Shown here: in pieces, positions 16,807 through 26,600 of the stretch | How positions within the stretch are numbered: the stretch's first letter is position 1 | Layout of the letters: each line of letters opens with the position of its first letter | DNA from: Gammaproteobacteria bacterium | Lineage (GTDB): Bacteria > Pseudomonadota > Gammaproteobacteria > Steroidobacterales > Woeseiaceae | NCBI GenBank assembly: GCA_009937445.1 | Contig: JAACFM010000013.1 | Coordinates: 1 to 39,990 of the forward strand | Length of the DNA stretch: 39,990 nt | Direction: 5' to 3' | Notes under the pieces: generated by a model | Database searches by the model: none | Told to the model about the DNA's origin: nothing | Seen by the model: only the letters and a program-made list of their open reading frames with translations | Program-made: the position numbers and the translations under genes

Positions 16807-18234
16807 ATGCTCGAAAAACTGCAATTCTACATCGACGGCCAGTGGGTTAACCCGGCCGAACCGCGCACCATGGATGTCGTCAATCCGGCCACCGAAGCGG
16901 TATACGGTCGAATCAGCATTGGCTCGGCTGCCGACGTCGACGTGGCTGTCGCCGCGGCCGCACGTGCGTTCGAAACATTCTCGCAAACCAGCCGTGAAGA
17001 TCGCATCAACCTGCTGCAGTCAATTCTGGATGTTTTTGTTCGCCGTGCTGACGAAGTCGCGGAAGCGATTATGGACGAAATGGGCGCGCCCTGGGGCCTC
17101 GCCAAGTACGCCCAGGCGGCCAGCGGCACACAGCACATCGCCGCGGCCCTCGAAGCGCTAAAGAGCTATGAGTTTGAGGAGAAGATCGGTTCAACCCTGG
17201 TTGTGAAGGAACCGATCGGCGTTTGCGGGCTGATTACGCCCTGGAACTGGCCCATGAACCAGATCGCGGTCAAAGTTGCACCAGCGATTGCAGCGGGCTG
17301 CACCATGGTTTTGAAACCGAGCGAAATTGCACCGTTCGATGCCATATTGTTTGCCGAAATACTCGATGAGGCCGGGGTACCGGCAGGCGTTTTCAATCTG
17401 ATCAATGGTGATGGCCCGGGCGTCGGCACGGCATTGAGTCAGCACCCGGGTATTGCGATGGTGTCCTTTACAGGATCAACCCGCGCCGGTGTTCTGGTTG
17501 CACAAAACGCGGCACCGAGCGTCAAGCGAGTCGCCCAGGAACTCGGTGGCAAGTCAGCCAACATTATTCTTGATGATGCCGATCTCGAGGCAGCCGTTAC
17601 CGATGGCGCGAAAGGAATGTTCGAAAACACCGGACAATCCTGCGATGCCCCTTCGCGCATGCTCGTACCCAGAGACAAGATGGACGAAGCGGCAGCGATC
17701 GCGGCAAAAGTCGCGGCGGCGACGGCTGTTGGCAATCCGCGGGAAAAAGGCACGCGCGTTGGGCCAGTGGTCTCCGAATTACAATGGAACAAGATTCAGG
17801 GCCTGATCCAGAAGGGTATCGATGAAGGCGCAACGTTGGCGGCCGGCGGCACCGGGCGTCCGGACGGCCTCGACACGGGTTATTACGTGAAACCAACCGT
17901 ATTTTCGAATGTCAACAATGACATGACCATCGCACGTGAAGAGATTTTTGGTCCGGTACTTTCGATCATCCCTTACGACGATGATGACGAAGCGATTCGA
18001 ATTGCGAATGACACACCGTACGGTCTGTCGGGCTACGTCTCGTCAGGCGATCTTGACAGAGCCCGTCGTGTTGCATCACGCATGCGTACCGGCATGGTGC
18101 ATATCAATGGTGCTGACCTCGAAGCGCTGGCCCCATTTGGCGGCTACAAGCAATCGGGGAATGGGCGCGAATGGGGTGCGCACGGAATGGATGAATTTCT
18201 TGAAGTGAAGTCGGTTTACGGCTACGAAAAGTGA
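16807..18234 (+). CDS. NAD(P)-dependent aldehyde dehydrogenase
   Basis: Oxidises an aldehyde to its acid through a thiohemiacetal on the catalytic Cys. Catalytic Cys279 sits in FENTGQSCDAPSR, and the general base Glu245 in QELGGKSANI. The cofactor-binding ITPWNWPMNQ (143-152) and FTGST (221-225) elements are present, and the C-terminal PFGGYKQSGNGREWG is typical. 475 residues is normal. A strong GGAGG precedes ATG 16807, and a TATGAT (16775-16780) could be its -10 box. It diverges from the liv operon, so the two may share control, and it overlaps or abuts the lipoprotein gene downstream. The substrate is unknown. Confidence 0.93.
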   Translation: MLEKLQFYIDGQWVNPAEPRTMDVVNPATEAVYGRISIGSAADVDVAVAAAARAFETFSQTSREDRINLLQSILDVFVRRADEVAEAIMDEMGAPWGLAKYAQAASGTQHIAAALEALKSYEFEEKIGSTLVVKEPIGVCGLITPWNWPMNQIAVKVAPAIAAGCTMVLKPSEIAPFDAILFAEILDEAGVPAGVFNLINGDGPGVGTALSQHPGIAMVSFTGSTRAGVLVAQNAAPSVKRVAQELGGKSANIILDDADLEAAVTDGAKGMFENTGQSCDAPSRMLVPRDKMDEAAAIAAKVAAATAVGNPREKGTRVGPVVSELQWNKIQGLIQKGIDEGATLAAGGTGRPDGLDTGYYVKPTVFSNVNNDMTIAREEIFGPVLSIIPYDDDDEAIRIANDTPYGLSGYVSSGDLDRARRVASRMRTGMVHINGADLEALAPFGGYKQSGNGREWGAHGMDEFLEVKSVYGYEK

Positions 18235-18242
18235 ACAAATTG

Positions 18243-19610
18243 ATGAAACGAACTTTTGTATTAGTAACGCTGGCCGCAGCACTTTTTCTCGGCGCTTGCG
18301 GCGGCGAGTCGAGTCTGCCCGAAGCGACCGGCAAAGCGAGTATCAGCGCTATCAACGCTGTGAAGACAGCTCCCGAAGTTGCGTTTCTGATTGAGAAGCG
18401 AAGTCTTGGCACAGCAGCCTATACCAGGGCTACTTCCGCAACTCGCTTTGACGACCTTAGCTATAACTTCAATTTCGAATTGTCTTATCCCGGCGAGACA
18501 GAGAGAAGAAACCTTGCCAGTGTCTCCCAGGACATTGTGAAAGATACGGATTACATTTTCGTCTTGACCGGAACGCTCGCCGACGCATCGGTGCTGGTTT
18601 GGGAAACTCCGGAGCGCGAGTTCACGGGTACCGAGACGTTTTTTGAAGCAAGATTTGCACATACCGCTGATTCGCTTAAAAGCCTGGGCAGCGTTGACTA
18701 CTATTTCGCCGCACCGGGTGTTGCGCCTGCCGCTGACAATGCGGTCGGTACGCTGGCCTTTGGTGATGTGCTGACCCCGGGCGATTTCGAGGCTGGCGAT
18801 TACGTACTGACGATCACTGCGGCGGAACTGCCGGGCGACGTTCTTTACCAATCGGCGACCACCACATTTGTGGCTGCGACCCAATACATCATGACCTCAT
18901 TTGATGGCGACGCGAGTACTTTCGCACCGATTATTGCCCGGGCCATTGTTTCGGGTACCAGCTCAGCAGGCGGCTCGTTAAGAATGCCGGATGCCAACTA
19001 CCCATCTACCGTTCAGTTCGTCAACGGCTCGCTAGCCATCGATACGGTGGACATTTATGGGGACGCATTACTCACCTCTCAACTCGTCGCCGGCCATGCG
19101 TACAAGGACATCTCTGCCGAGTTCGAACTTGCGGCGGGAGATAATCCGGTTCTCTACACACCGACTACCCTGCTGTCACCTGTACTGATTGACGATACCC
19201 TGAATTTCGCCCTCGGATTGCGCGGCCGAGCTGTCGCCTATGGATCAGCCGATAGTTTTGAGCTCAAAACCTATCTTCCCGATCGCCGTTCTGTCGAGTC
19301 ACAGGCTGGATTACAACTTTTCAACGCGGCGACCAACTTTGCGTTAATCAATATTTATGTCGTGGACACCGGCACGACGATCATAGACAAAATTGCCGCT
19401 CGTACGGCTGTTCCTAGCGGCATCGCCTTACCAGTGATCGGTTTGGCGGCGGGAAGCTTCGATATTTATATTACGCAGATTGGTGAAACCGACATACTGG
19501 CAGGACCAATTCAGATCGACGTTGAACGGGGCGATATGCTGGAAGGCATGATCTTCGATACTGTCGACCCGGCAACGCTGGAAATCAACTTTTTCCCGAA
19601 CAATCCCTGA
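18243..19610 (+). CDS. Lipoprotein with DUF4397-like repeats
   Basis: A 455-residue predicted lipoprotein. MKRTFVLVTLAAALFLGAC has a clear lipobox with Cys19. The mature part reads as repeated beta-rich units. ISAINAVKTAPEVAFLI and VQFVNGSLAIDTVDIYG and LQLFNAATNFALINIYVVDTG each start a similar block, as in DUF4397 proteins, whose function is unknown but which are often surface-located. I prefer ATG 18243. The alternative GTG 18231 overlaps the aldehyde dehydrogenase stop by four bases and would put extra residues before the signal. Cotranscription with the dehydrogenase is likely from spacing. It converges on the cyclase gene with a 22-base gap in which I see no terminator. Confidence 0.8.
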   Translation: MKRTFVLVTLAAALFLGACGGESSLPEATGKASISAINAVKTAPEVAFLIEKRSLGTAAYTRATSATRFDDLSYNFNFELSYPGETERRNLASVSQDIVKDTDYIFVLTGTLADASVLVWETPEREFTGTETFFEARFAHTADSLKSLGSVDYYFAAPGVAPAADNAVGTLAFGDVLTPGDFEAGDYVLTITAAELPGDVLYQSATTTFVAATQYIMTSFDGDASTFAPIIARAIVSGTSSAGGSLRMPDANYPSTVQFVNGSLAIDTVDIYGDALLTSQLVAGHAYKDISAEFELAAGDNPVLYTPTTLLSPVLIDDTLNFALGLRGRAVAYGSADSFELKTYLPDRRSVESQAGLQLFNAATNFALINIYVVDTGTTIIDKIAARTAVPSGIALPVIGLAAGSFDIYITQIGETDILAGPIQIDVERGDMLEGMIFDTVDPATLEINFFPNNP

Positions 19611-19632
19611 CATTATTTCCTGCTAGCCGAAA

Positions 19633-21552
19633 TTACGAGGCGGTCGCGGCATCCACATAGGCGGCGCAATCATTGGACGCTTCGTCATCCGGAATACGCT
19701 TCGCTTTGTACATCGCTTCATCCGCGACGCTCAACAGGTGCCAGAGCTCTTCGCCGTGTTTTGGCATCAGCGCGATACCAACACTTGCGGTGCACTGTAT
19801 CTCCTGCCCCTGGATGATGTAGGCCTCTGACGCCGTTTGCACGAGGCGTTCAGCGATATGCTTGACGTCGTCCACGGGCACTCCTGGTAATACGATCGCG
19901 AATTCGTCGCCACCAAGGCGTCCCAGGATATCCTCTGGCCGCAGGCAGAACTCTAGACGATGGCCGAATGCCTTTAACAGTGCGTCGCCGGCCTGATGGC
20001 CGAAACGATCATTGATCGATTTGAACTGATTCAGGTCCAGATACAAGACCGCGCCGACACTGCTGCGACGAATGCAGGAAGCACCCTCCTGTTCGAATCC
20101 GCGTCGATTCAGTATGCCCGTTAGCGGATCTCGTAATGCGTCCGCGAGCATCTTGTCTTCAGTTTGCTTACGTTGCGTTATGTCGATCAACGTAACTGAA
20201 AAATCCTCGCCAACCGGCTCACCGATTATTCGCAACCAGCTCTCGCCTTCCTCGGCTTCCGCCGAGACTTCAAAGGTCACCTGCGCAGTCGCTGTTGTAT
20301 CACCATCGAAATGGTCAGAGAGTTTGCGCGGACTTAATTGTTCCAGTTTATCCAGCGGCATACCGACAAGCGTTCCACTGCCTTCGCCGACGAACGACTC
20401 CGCCGCCCGGTTCGCGAAGACACAGCGGAACTTTCGACCAGCATCATTATTGTCGCGAGCGAATCGTAAAATTCCGTTGGACGAGGTTTCGATCAGCGTG
20501 CGTATCAGATGCTCACTGTCGGCCAGTTTACTCAAGGCCGTGCGTCGTTCGGTCACATCGCGACACACCACCACCATGCCCATATTTTGCCCTTTGGGTC
20601 CTGCCAGAGGGCCTACGCTCACCTCGTAGATATTGCTCGCGTCCATTCTGAGGGTCTGAGTCAGATCCAGCTCTTTTGCCTGCTCAAGAATCGCACGGGC
20701 TGCTGGAAAATCTTCCCACAACTTGCGTCCGATAAGCTCTTTCTCTTTTCCTTCCAGCAGATGCTGCGCAGCCTTGTTCGCACAAATGATGCACTGCTCA
20801 TTGTCGACGACAAAAATTGGGTCACGCACATGATCGAACAGTGTCTGATACGCAAGCGGACTGAATTCGTGCACCCTTAACTTAAGGCTCGCGTAAGCAA
20901 AGAACGGCCAGACGCATGCGAGTGCAGTCGACGTAAATGGAAAGTCGGCCGGCCCCACGCCGAGAATATTATTCACGATGCTAATAGCGAATGGCAACAA
21001 CGCGCATATCAGTAACAACGAAATCGTCTTGCGGTGCGCAGGTGCGATTGTCGGCAAACGCCCTATGAGCGCAATCGCCGAAAAGGCGAATAAGCCGTAC
21101 GTGAATGGAGCGTAAATCTTGCTGTACCAGTAGTGGTCGGAAACGTTGCTGAAGCTGATACCTGCTGCGGTTTCATTGACTACCCAGATCATGCCGTGCA
21201 TCGAGTTGGTCAAGCACAATCCCATCGTAACCATAGGAACAATGCTGAGTATCACGATCGTCATGGCGTGCGGCGGACCCGCCGTATAGTTGCGGTAAAT
21301 GGTGTAGAAAACGACCGGAATAAAACCAGCAGAAAAAAACGTGAGGGTACGACCGACGCCGTACAGAGTTACGTCAGTTGCTGCATAAGAGAATGACGAG
21401 CCAGCCAGCATGCCGCCGATCAGCAACAAAAAGAAGCTAACCATGCTATTAGCGTACTGTGGACCAGAGCGAGATACGCGCACAGCCAAAACCACGTAAG
21501 CAACTGCTCCGAGCGCCAGAAATGGCGTAAGTAAAGGGCTTAGCATCGACAT
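19633..21552 (-). CDS. Membrane diguanylate cyclase (7TM-PAS-PAS-GGDEF)
   Basis: Makes cyclic di-GMP from two GTP. Residues 1-225 hold about seven hydrophobic helices in the manner of the histidine-kinase 7TM sensor region. Two PAS-like domains follow (about 235-340 and 345-462; each ends in a VTERR/ITQRK-like junction). The GGDEF domain (about 470-625) has LGRLGGDEFAIVLPG with an intact GGDEF at 547-551. RPED at 538-541, five residues before it, is a product-inhibition I-site. All catalytic features are intact. It is probably the last gene of a minus-strand group that also includes a GGDEF/EAL protein. The signal sensed by the 7TM part is unknown. Confidence 0.9.
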   Translation of the reverse strand: MSMLSPLLTPFLALGAVAYVVLAVRVSRSGPQYANSMVSFFLLLIGGMLAGSSFSYAATDVTLYGVGRTLTFFSAGFIPVVFYTIYRNYTAGPPHAMTIVILSIVPMVTMGLCLTNSMHGMIWVVNETAAGISFSNVSDHYWYSKIYAPFTYGLFAFSAIALIGRLPTIAPAHRKTISLLLICALLPFAISIVNNILGVGPADFPFTSTALACVWPFFAYASLKLRVHEFSPLAYQTLFDHVRDPIFVVDNEQCIICANKAAQHLLEGKEKELIGRKLWEDFPAARAILEQAKELDLTQTLRMDASNIYEVSVGPLAGPKGQNMGMVVVCRDVTERRTALSKLADSEHLIRTLIETSSNGILRFARDNNDAGRKFRCVFANRAAESFVGEGSGTLVGMPLDKLEQLSPRKLSDHFDGDTTATAQVTFEVSAEAEEGESWLRIIGEPVGEDFSVTLIDITQRKQTEDKMLADALRDPLTGILNRRGFEQEGASCIRRSSVGAVLYLDLNQFKSINDRFGHQAGDALLKAFGHRLEFCLRPEDILGRLGGDEFAIVLPGVPVDDVKHIAERLVQTASEAYIIQGQEIQCTASVGIALMPKHGEELWHLLSVADEAMYKAKRIPDDEASNDCAAYVDAATAS

Positions 21553-21633
21553 AACGCTATGCTAACGAGGTAGGGCTCTACATAATGCGACCTGTGCCGC
21601 ATTCCGGAAACTCACGCGCGAACCAGGTCACGT

Positions 21634-22770
21634 TTACAGCCCTTCGGCGGTGTCTGCGATCAAAGTATCGACGACAGATTTCAAACTATCCTCAACGCTG
21701 GCACCATTCGCTCGCTCCAGCTCGAAATCCTTCAGTTGCCGATGAGCGCTGGTACCGCGCGAGAGAATCTCGTGAATGTGGGCAATCTCCTTCTCGCAGC
21801 CCAACGCCCTCGCATCCTCGATGACCAGCGACAACATTTCATCCATCAACTGCTCGAACGGTACGATGGCGCCTTTGGCCAGATCGATCATGCCCTCATC
21901 AAAACTGTAGCGCATCGCGCGCCAGCGGTTTTCCCGAATCAACATCGGCGTGTAGATGCGCCAGCGCTGATTGCGCCTGCGTAGCCGATACAGCATGCGC
22001 AATATACAGACCAGCAATGAAACAAGAGCGATTGTGTCGTCCAGTCGAGTACACACATCCATAATGCGTGTCTCTATCGTCGGGAATCGCGCGCTTGGAC
22101 GCAGATCCCACCAGATCTTCGTGGAGTCCTCGATCAGCCCCGCCTCCATGAGAATATTGATGTGGCGCTGGTACTCGGCCCAACTCGCGAAGCGCTCGGG
22201 CAGACCCGTGCGCGGCAGTGCGTCAAAAATAGTCAAGCGATAGCTTTTGAGGCCGGTATCCCTGCCATTCCAGAATGGTGACGAACAGGAAAGTGCCAGC
22301 AGATGCGGCAGGAAATACGACAACTGGTTCATCAGGTCGATGCGCAATTCGTCGTCATCTATTCCAACGTGAACGTGCATCCCGCAAATGACCAGGCGTC
22401 GGGCCGCACCCTGCATTTCGTGCGTGAGCTCGTTGTAACGGTCTTTCTGCGTATGCTTTTGCTCGGTCCAGCTGGAAAACGGATGCGTCGAGGCGGCAAT
22501 GGGAGCGAGACCGTGACGGTCAGTTACCTCGATAATATTGCGGCGCAGTCGGGACAAATCGGCGCGCGCTTCCTGAACGTTATTGCAGACTTTGGTACCC
22601 ACTTCGAGCTGCGAGCGCAGTAACTCGGTTGTGACCTGCGGGCCACATTTCTCTTCCGCTTCCTGCATGAGTGTTTGCGGTGGATCAATAACGAGAGCGC
22701 GAGTCTCTTTATCGACTAACAGATATTCTTCTTCAACACCGATCGTGAACGCTGGCTCGTTGCCGCTCAT
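21634..22770 (-). CDS. ybdK: YbdK-type carboxylate-amine ligase (GCS2 family)
   Basis: 378-residue member of the glutamate-cysteine ligase family 2. FTIGVEEEYLLVDKETRAL is the family's N-terminal metal/ATP-binding start, and QLEVGTKVC, ICGMHVHVGIDD and FPTIETRIMDVC are further conserved segments. These enzymes ligate a carboxylate, often glutamate, to an amine with ATP. E. coli YbdK has only weak glutamate-cysteine ligase activity and its true substrate is not settled. ATG 22770 has a GGGGG stretch upstream that lies inside the amidohydrolase gene, so the two genes overlap by 38 bases in different frames. The tight pairing suggests the two enzymes act on one metabolite. Confidence 0.88.
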   Translation of the reverse strand: MSGNEPAFTIGVEEEYLLVDKETRALVIDPPQTLMQEAEEKCGPQVTTELLRSQLEVGTKVCNNVQEARADLSRLRRNIIEVTDRHGLAPIAASTHPFSSWTEQKHTQKDRYNELTHEMQGAARRLVICGMHVHVGIDDDELRIDLMNQLSYFLPHLLALSCSSPFWNGRDTGLKSYRLTIFDALPRTGLPERFASWAEYQRHINILMEAGLIEDSTKIWWDLRPSARFPTIETRIMDVCTRLDDTIALVSLLVCILRMLYRLRRRNQRWRIYTPMLIRENRWRAMRYSFDEGMIDLAKGAIVPFEQLMDEMLSLVIEDARALGCEKEIAHIHEILSRGTSAHRQLKDFELERANGASVEDSLKSVVDTLIADTAEGL

Positions 22771-23584
22771 CCATTACCCCCATTTCTTCCAATCGTTTCG
22801 GTATCGAGTCGATGATTCGATGCATCACCGCTGCAATTTCATCAACGCCTTTTTCATCGTCAATCAGATCGTGGCGAATCTCAATTCCAATATGCGGCAG
22901 TCCGATCTCTTCCGCGTGATGGTCTATCGTAAAATCTTGCGGCGCCTTTCCCGAGTACGGCTCATTGTCTCCAACGAAGTACCCTGCCGCCGAGAAATCT
23001 GCGAGGAAAATATCCCGCAGCCGTGTATCGGTATCCCAGAGAACACCCATCTCCCATGGGCGTGTCTCACCGTTCATTACGGGGGTGAAACTGTGAATAG
23101 CGATAAATGCGGGCGCCGGACCGATACTTTGCAATCGCTGTACCTGGTTGTCCACTGCCTGATGATAGGGATGATAGAGCGCATTGGCTCTAAGGTCCTT
23201 CTCTTCCTGATGAAGATTTCGATTGCCCGGCACCAGGATACCGTCGCCAAATTGCAGGAATGCGCCGGGATCCATCAGTTGGCGATTGCAGTCCACCACG
23301 AGTCGTGAGTACTGCGCCAATATCGCCGTGACTTCGAGACTGGCCGCCAGTCTTTCGGTCAACGGCCCGGCGCCGATATCAACAGCGAGGTGACAGCGAC
23401 GTGCAAATGGATCAAGGCCCATGTCACCCAAAGACCTCGGAAAACGGCAGCTGGCGTGGTCACAGACCAGGAGAATGGGCAATTCAGCTAATGGATTCAG
23501 CACTGCGAAAGGCCCCGGCTCATCCGCTGACAGCAGTTGCGGTGTGGCCTCTGAACTGTTTTCGGAAATAGAGCTTTTGGACAT
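22733..23584 (-). CDS. N-formylglutamate amidohydrolase family protein
   Basis: A 283-residue protein of the N-formylglutamate amidohydrolase (HutG-like) family, zinc enzymes that remove a formyl or related acyl group. Visible landmarks are LLVCDHASCRFPRSLG, DIGAGPLTERLAASL, SRLVVDCNR and FIAIHSFTPVMNG, which supply the usual metal and carboxylate ligands. No other histidine-degradation gene is near, so a Hut role is unlikely. I chose ATG 23584; a GTG at 23629 would add 15 residues without conserved features. It follows the GGDEF/EAL gene by 57 bases and overlaps the YbdK-type ligase gene by 38. Confidence 0.85.
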   Translation of the reverse strand: MSKSSISENSSEATPQLLSADEPGPFAVLNPLAELPILLVCDHASCRFPRSLGDMGLDPFARRCHLAVDIGAGPLTERLAASLEVTAILAQYSRLVVDCNRQLMDPGAFLQFGDGILVPGNRNLHQEEKDLRANALYHPYHQAVDNQVQRLQSIGPAPAFIAIHSFTPVMNGETRPWEMGVLWDTDTRLRDIFLADFSAAGYFVGDNEPYSGKAPQDFTIDHHAEEIGLPHIGIEIRHDLIDDEKGVDEIAAVMHRIIDSIPKRLEEMGVMDERQRASVHDRC

Positions 23585-23641
23585 CCCAGCAGTGTACCGT
23601 ATCGGCGGCGCTACGCCACCCGTGGACACTGCGGATAGCTC

Positions 23642-26600
23642 CTATGCAATTAGCTGATCGGCCTTCTTTTCCCAGGGCATAAATGACTGCACAGAAGCCG
23701 GTCTTGCAATGTAGTAGCCCTGTGCAAACTCGATACCGAGCGCTCCCAGCTTATCAAGCACCTGCTTGGTCTCTACGCGCTCCGCGATGGTCTCGATCCC
23801 CATGGCATGGCCGACTGAGCTGATGGCTTTGACCATGCTCTCATCGACGATGTCCTCAGCGACGTTGCGAATAAACTGGCCATCGATTTTCAGATAGTCG
23901 ACAGGGAGGTTCTTGAGATAGGTAAACGATGACAGGCCGCTGCCAAAATCATCCAGAGAGAATTTGACCCCGAGTTTCTTCAAGGTCTGCATGAAATGCA
24001 CAACGCGCGACAGATTTGAGATCGCAGCTGTTTCAGTGATTTCGAAACAAATTGCCCCGTCCGGTAATTTCTGTTTCTTCAGTTCATCGATGACAAAGTC
24101 GAGGAAGCGATCCTCGCTCAGCGAGGTACCGGATAAATTGATCGCCAGCATGTAACGCGCGTCGCCGTCGTCGTTGCGATCGGCCAGTTCGGTCAATGCC
24201 TCGTGAATGACCCAACGATCCAGAGTGGACATCAGATTATAACGTTCGGCCGCCGGAATGAATTGGTCAGGACCTACAAGCTCGCCCTTCTCATCCCGCA
24301 TCCGTAACAGCAGCTCGTAATGATCACGGCGGTTTCCGTGCTTTTCACCAATCCCGATAATCGGTTGGAAAAACAGCTCGAAGCGTTCTTCCTCGACAGC
24401 ATTTGTTATTCGCGATACCCACTTCATCTCTTCGTGGCGCAGCGACGCATCACTGTCCCGGTAGAGGTGGACCTGGTTGCGCCCCATGTCCTTGGCGGAA
24501 TAGCACGCCACATCAGCAGAGCTCATGACGCTCGCGACATCGGCGTTTTCGCTGTTGATCATGACGATACCGATGGAACACCTCACCGTCGTGAACGAAT
24601 CTTTCCATTCGAATCGATACCCTTCAATCGATCCTCGAATATCTTCTGCGACCTCGATCGCACGTTCATCGCTGCAGCGCTCGAGAAGAATGCCAAACTC
24701 ATCGCCGCCCAGTCGGGCCAGCAAGTCGGTGGAGCGTATATTCGCTTGTATCAACTCGGTCAGCTGTCGCAGCAATGCGTCGCCCGCTGTGTGACCGAAG
24801 GTGTCATTGACCACCTTGAACTGATCAAGGTCGACGTACAGCAGTGCGTGAGACTCCTCGTCATTGTCGCGAGTTTTCTCGAGAGCGCCGATCAGAGAGT
24901 TTTCGAATTCACGCCGATTGATCAGTCCTGTCAAAGGATCATGCGACGCCTGATAACTGAGTTGACGGAACAGGCGAGACTCTTTGCTCACATCGTGGAA
25001 TACCATCACGGAACCGATGATGTTGCCGATGCGATCGCGTATCGGCGCGGCCGAATCCTGAATGGGAATCTCATCGCCGTTGCGGGTAATCAATACTGAA
25101 TTCTCGGCGACCGTGATAATGCGCCCTTCCTTGAGGCATCGTATGACCGGGTTTTCTACGCTCGCCCGTGTGTGTTCGTTCACGATCATCATAAGATCGG
25201 TGACCGGCGTATTCCGCGCGCTGCGCATATCCCAGCCGGTCAGATCCTGTGCTACCGGATTGATGTAGTCGACGACGCCCTCAGCATCAGTCGTGATGAC
25301 GCCGTCACCAATTGATTGCAAGGTTACCTCTGCCCGTTCTTTTTCCTCGAAAACCCGGGTTTCGGCTCGCTTACGATCGGTAATATCTGTAATCGTGCCT
25401 TCATGCGCGACGATGCGGCCGGTGTCATCCTTGATCGCGCGTGAATTCTCCAGCACGACAATTGTGCTGCCATCTTTGCGGCGCAAACGGTACTCAAAGT
25501 TTTTCACCACACCCTCTGCCTCTAGCCGCGCAAATACGCGGTCTCGGTCTATCGGGTTGACGTACAGCACCGTCGTTTTACCGGCCAATTTCATATCTTC
25601 GACACTGTCGTATCCCAGCATTTCAACGAGCGCCGGATTTGCCGTAATGATTTCGCCTTGTCGAGAAGCTATATAAACACCGTCGACAACGTTTTCGAAC
25701 AAGCCGCGGTATCGCGCTTCGCTGTTACGCAGCTTGTTCTCGTCCTGCTGGCGTTTGATTGCGATACCCGCCAGCCTGGCCATGCCGCTGAGCTTGTCGA
25801 GTTCGTCCGTCGTCGGCGCACGCGGCTCGTCGACATACACGTCCAACGTACCGATGATGCGTCCGGCTGCTCCGTGTATAAGGAAAGACCAGGCGGCTTT
25901 GACGCCATGATCTTGTAGCACCTTGCGACTGCCTTCCCACGCTGGATCTTTGGCAATGCTCATCGTGATGCGATCTTGCGTGTGATAAACAGCGGAGCCG
26001 CACGTGAGACTGTCCGGAGCCACTTTAATGAAATCAAGACACAGCTTGAGTTTATCCGGCAGGCTCGGTGCCTGTTCGACTGACAGCGTCTGACTCTTCG
26101 TATCCAGCAACATGATCGCGCACTTCAATCCACCGCCGAGTTTCTCAACAAATCGACAGATGGCTCGCAGCGTGCGGTCATGCGGCGCACTGGCAGCGAT
26201 CATCTCAAGTACTTTGTTTTGTGCGTAGGACAGCGCTTCTTCGCGTTTGCGTTCGCTGATGTCTGTGATGCTGACCCGGATCAACTTGCGGTCATCGGAC
26301 GGCAGCTGACTGAAACGCACTTCACACGGAAATTCCCGTCCGGCCGAGTCCTGGTGCAACCACTCGAAAGTCGGATGTTCACCATTGAACACGCGATCAA
26401 CATAGCCACGACGGACGCCGAATGACGGCGTGCCATCAGGCTGTACTTTCGGGCTGATGGCTTCCGGGCCGACCGTCAACAGACGGGTTCTTGACAGGTT
26501 GAACAGGGTGCACGCCTTGTCATTTGCGTCCGTGAATCGATTCTTATCAACGTCAAAAACGATGATTGCCTCCGGCGCATTCTCCACCAGCGCACGGTAG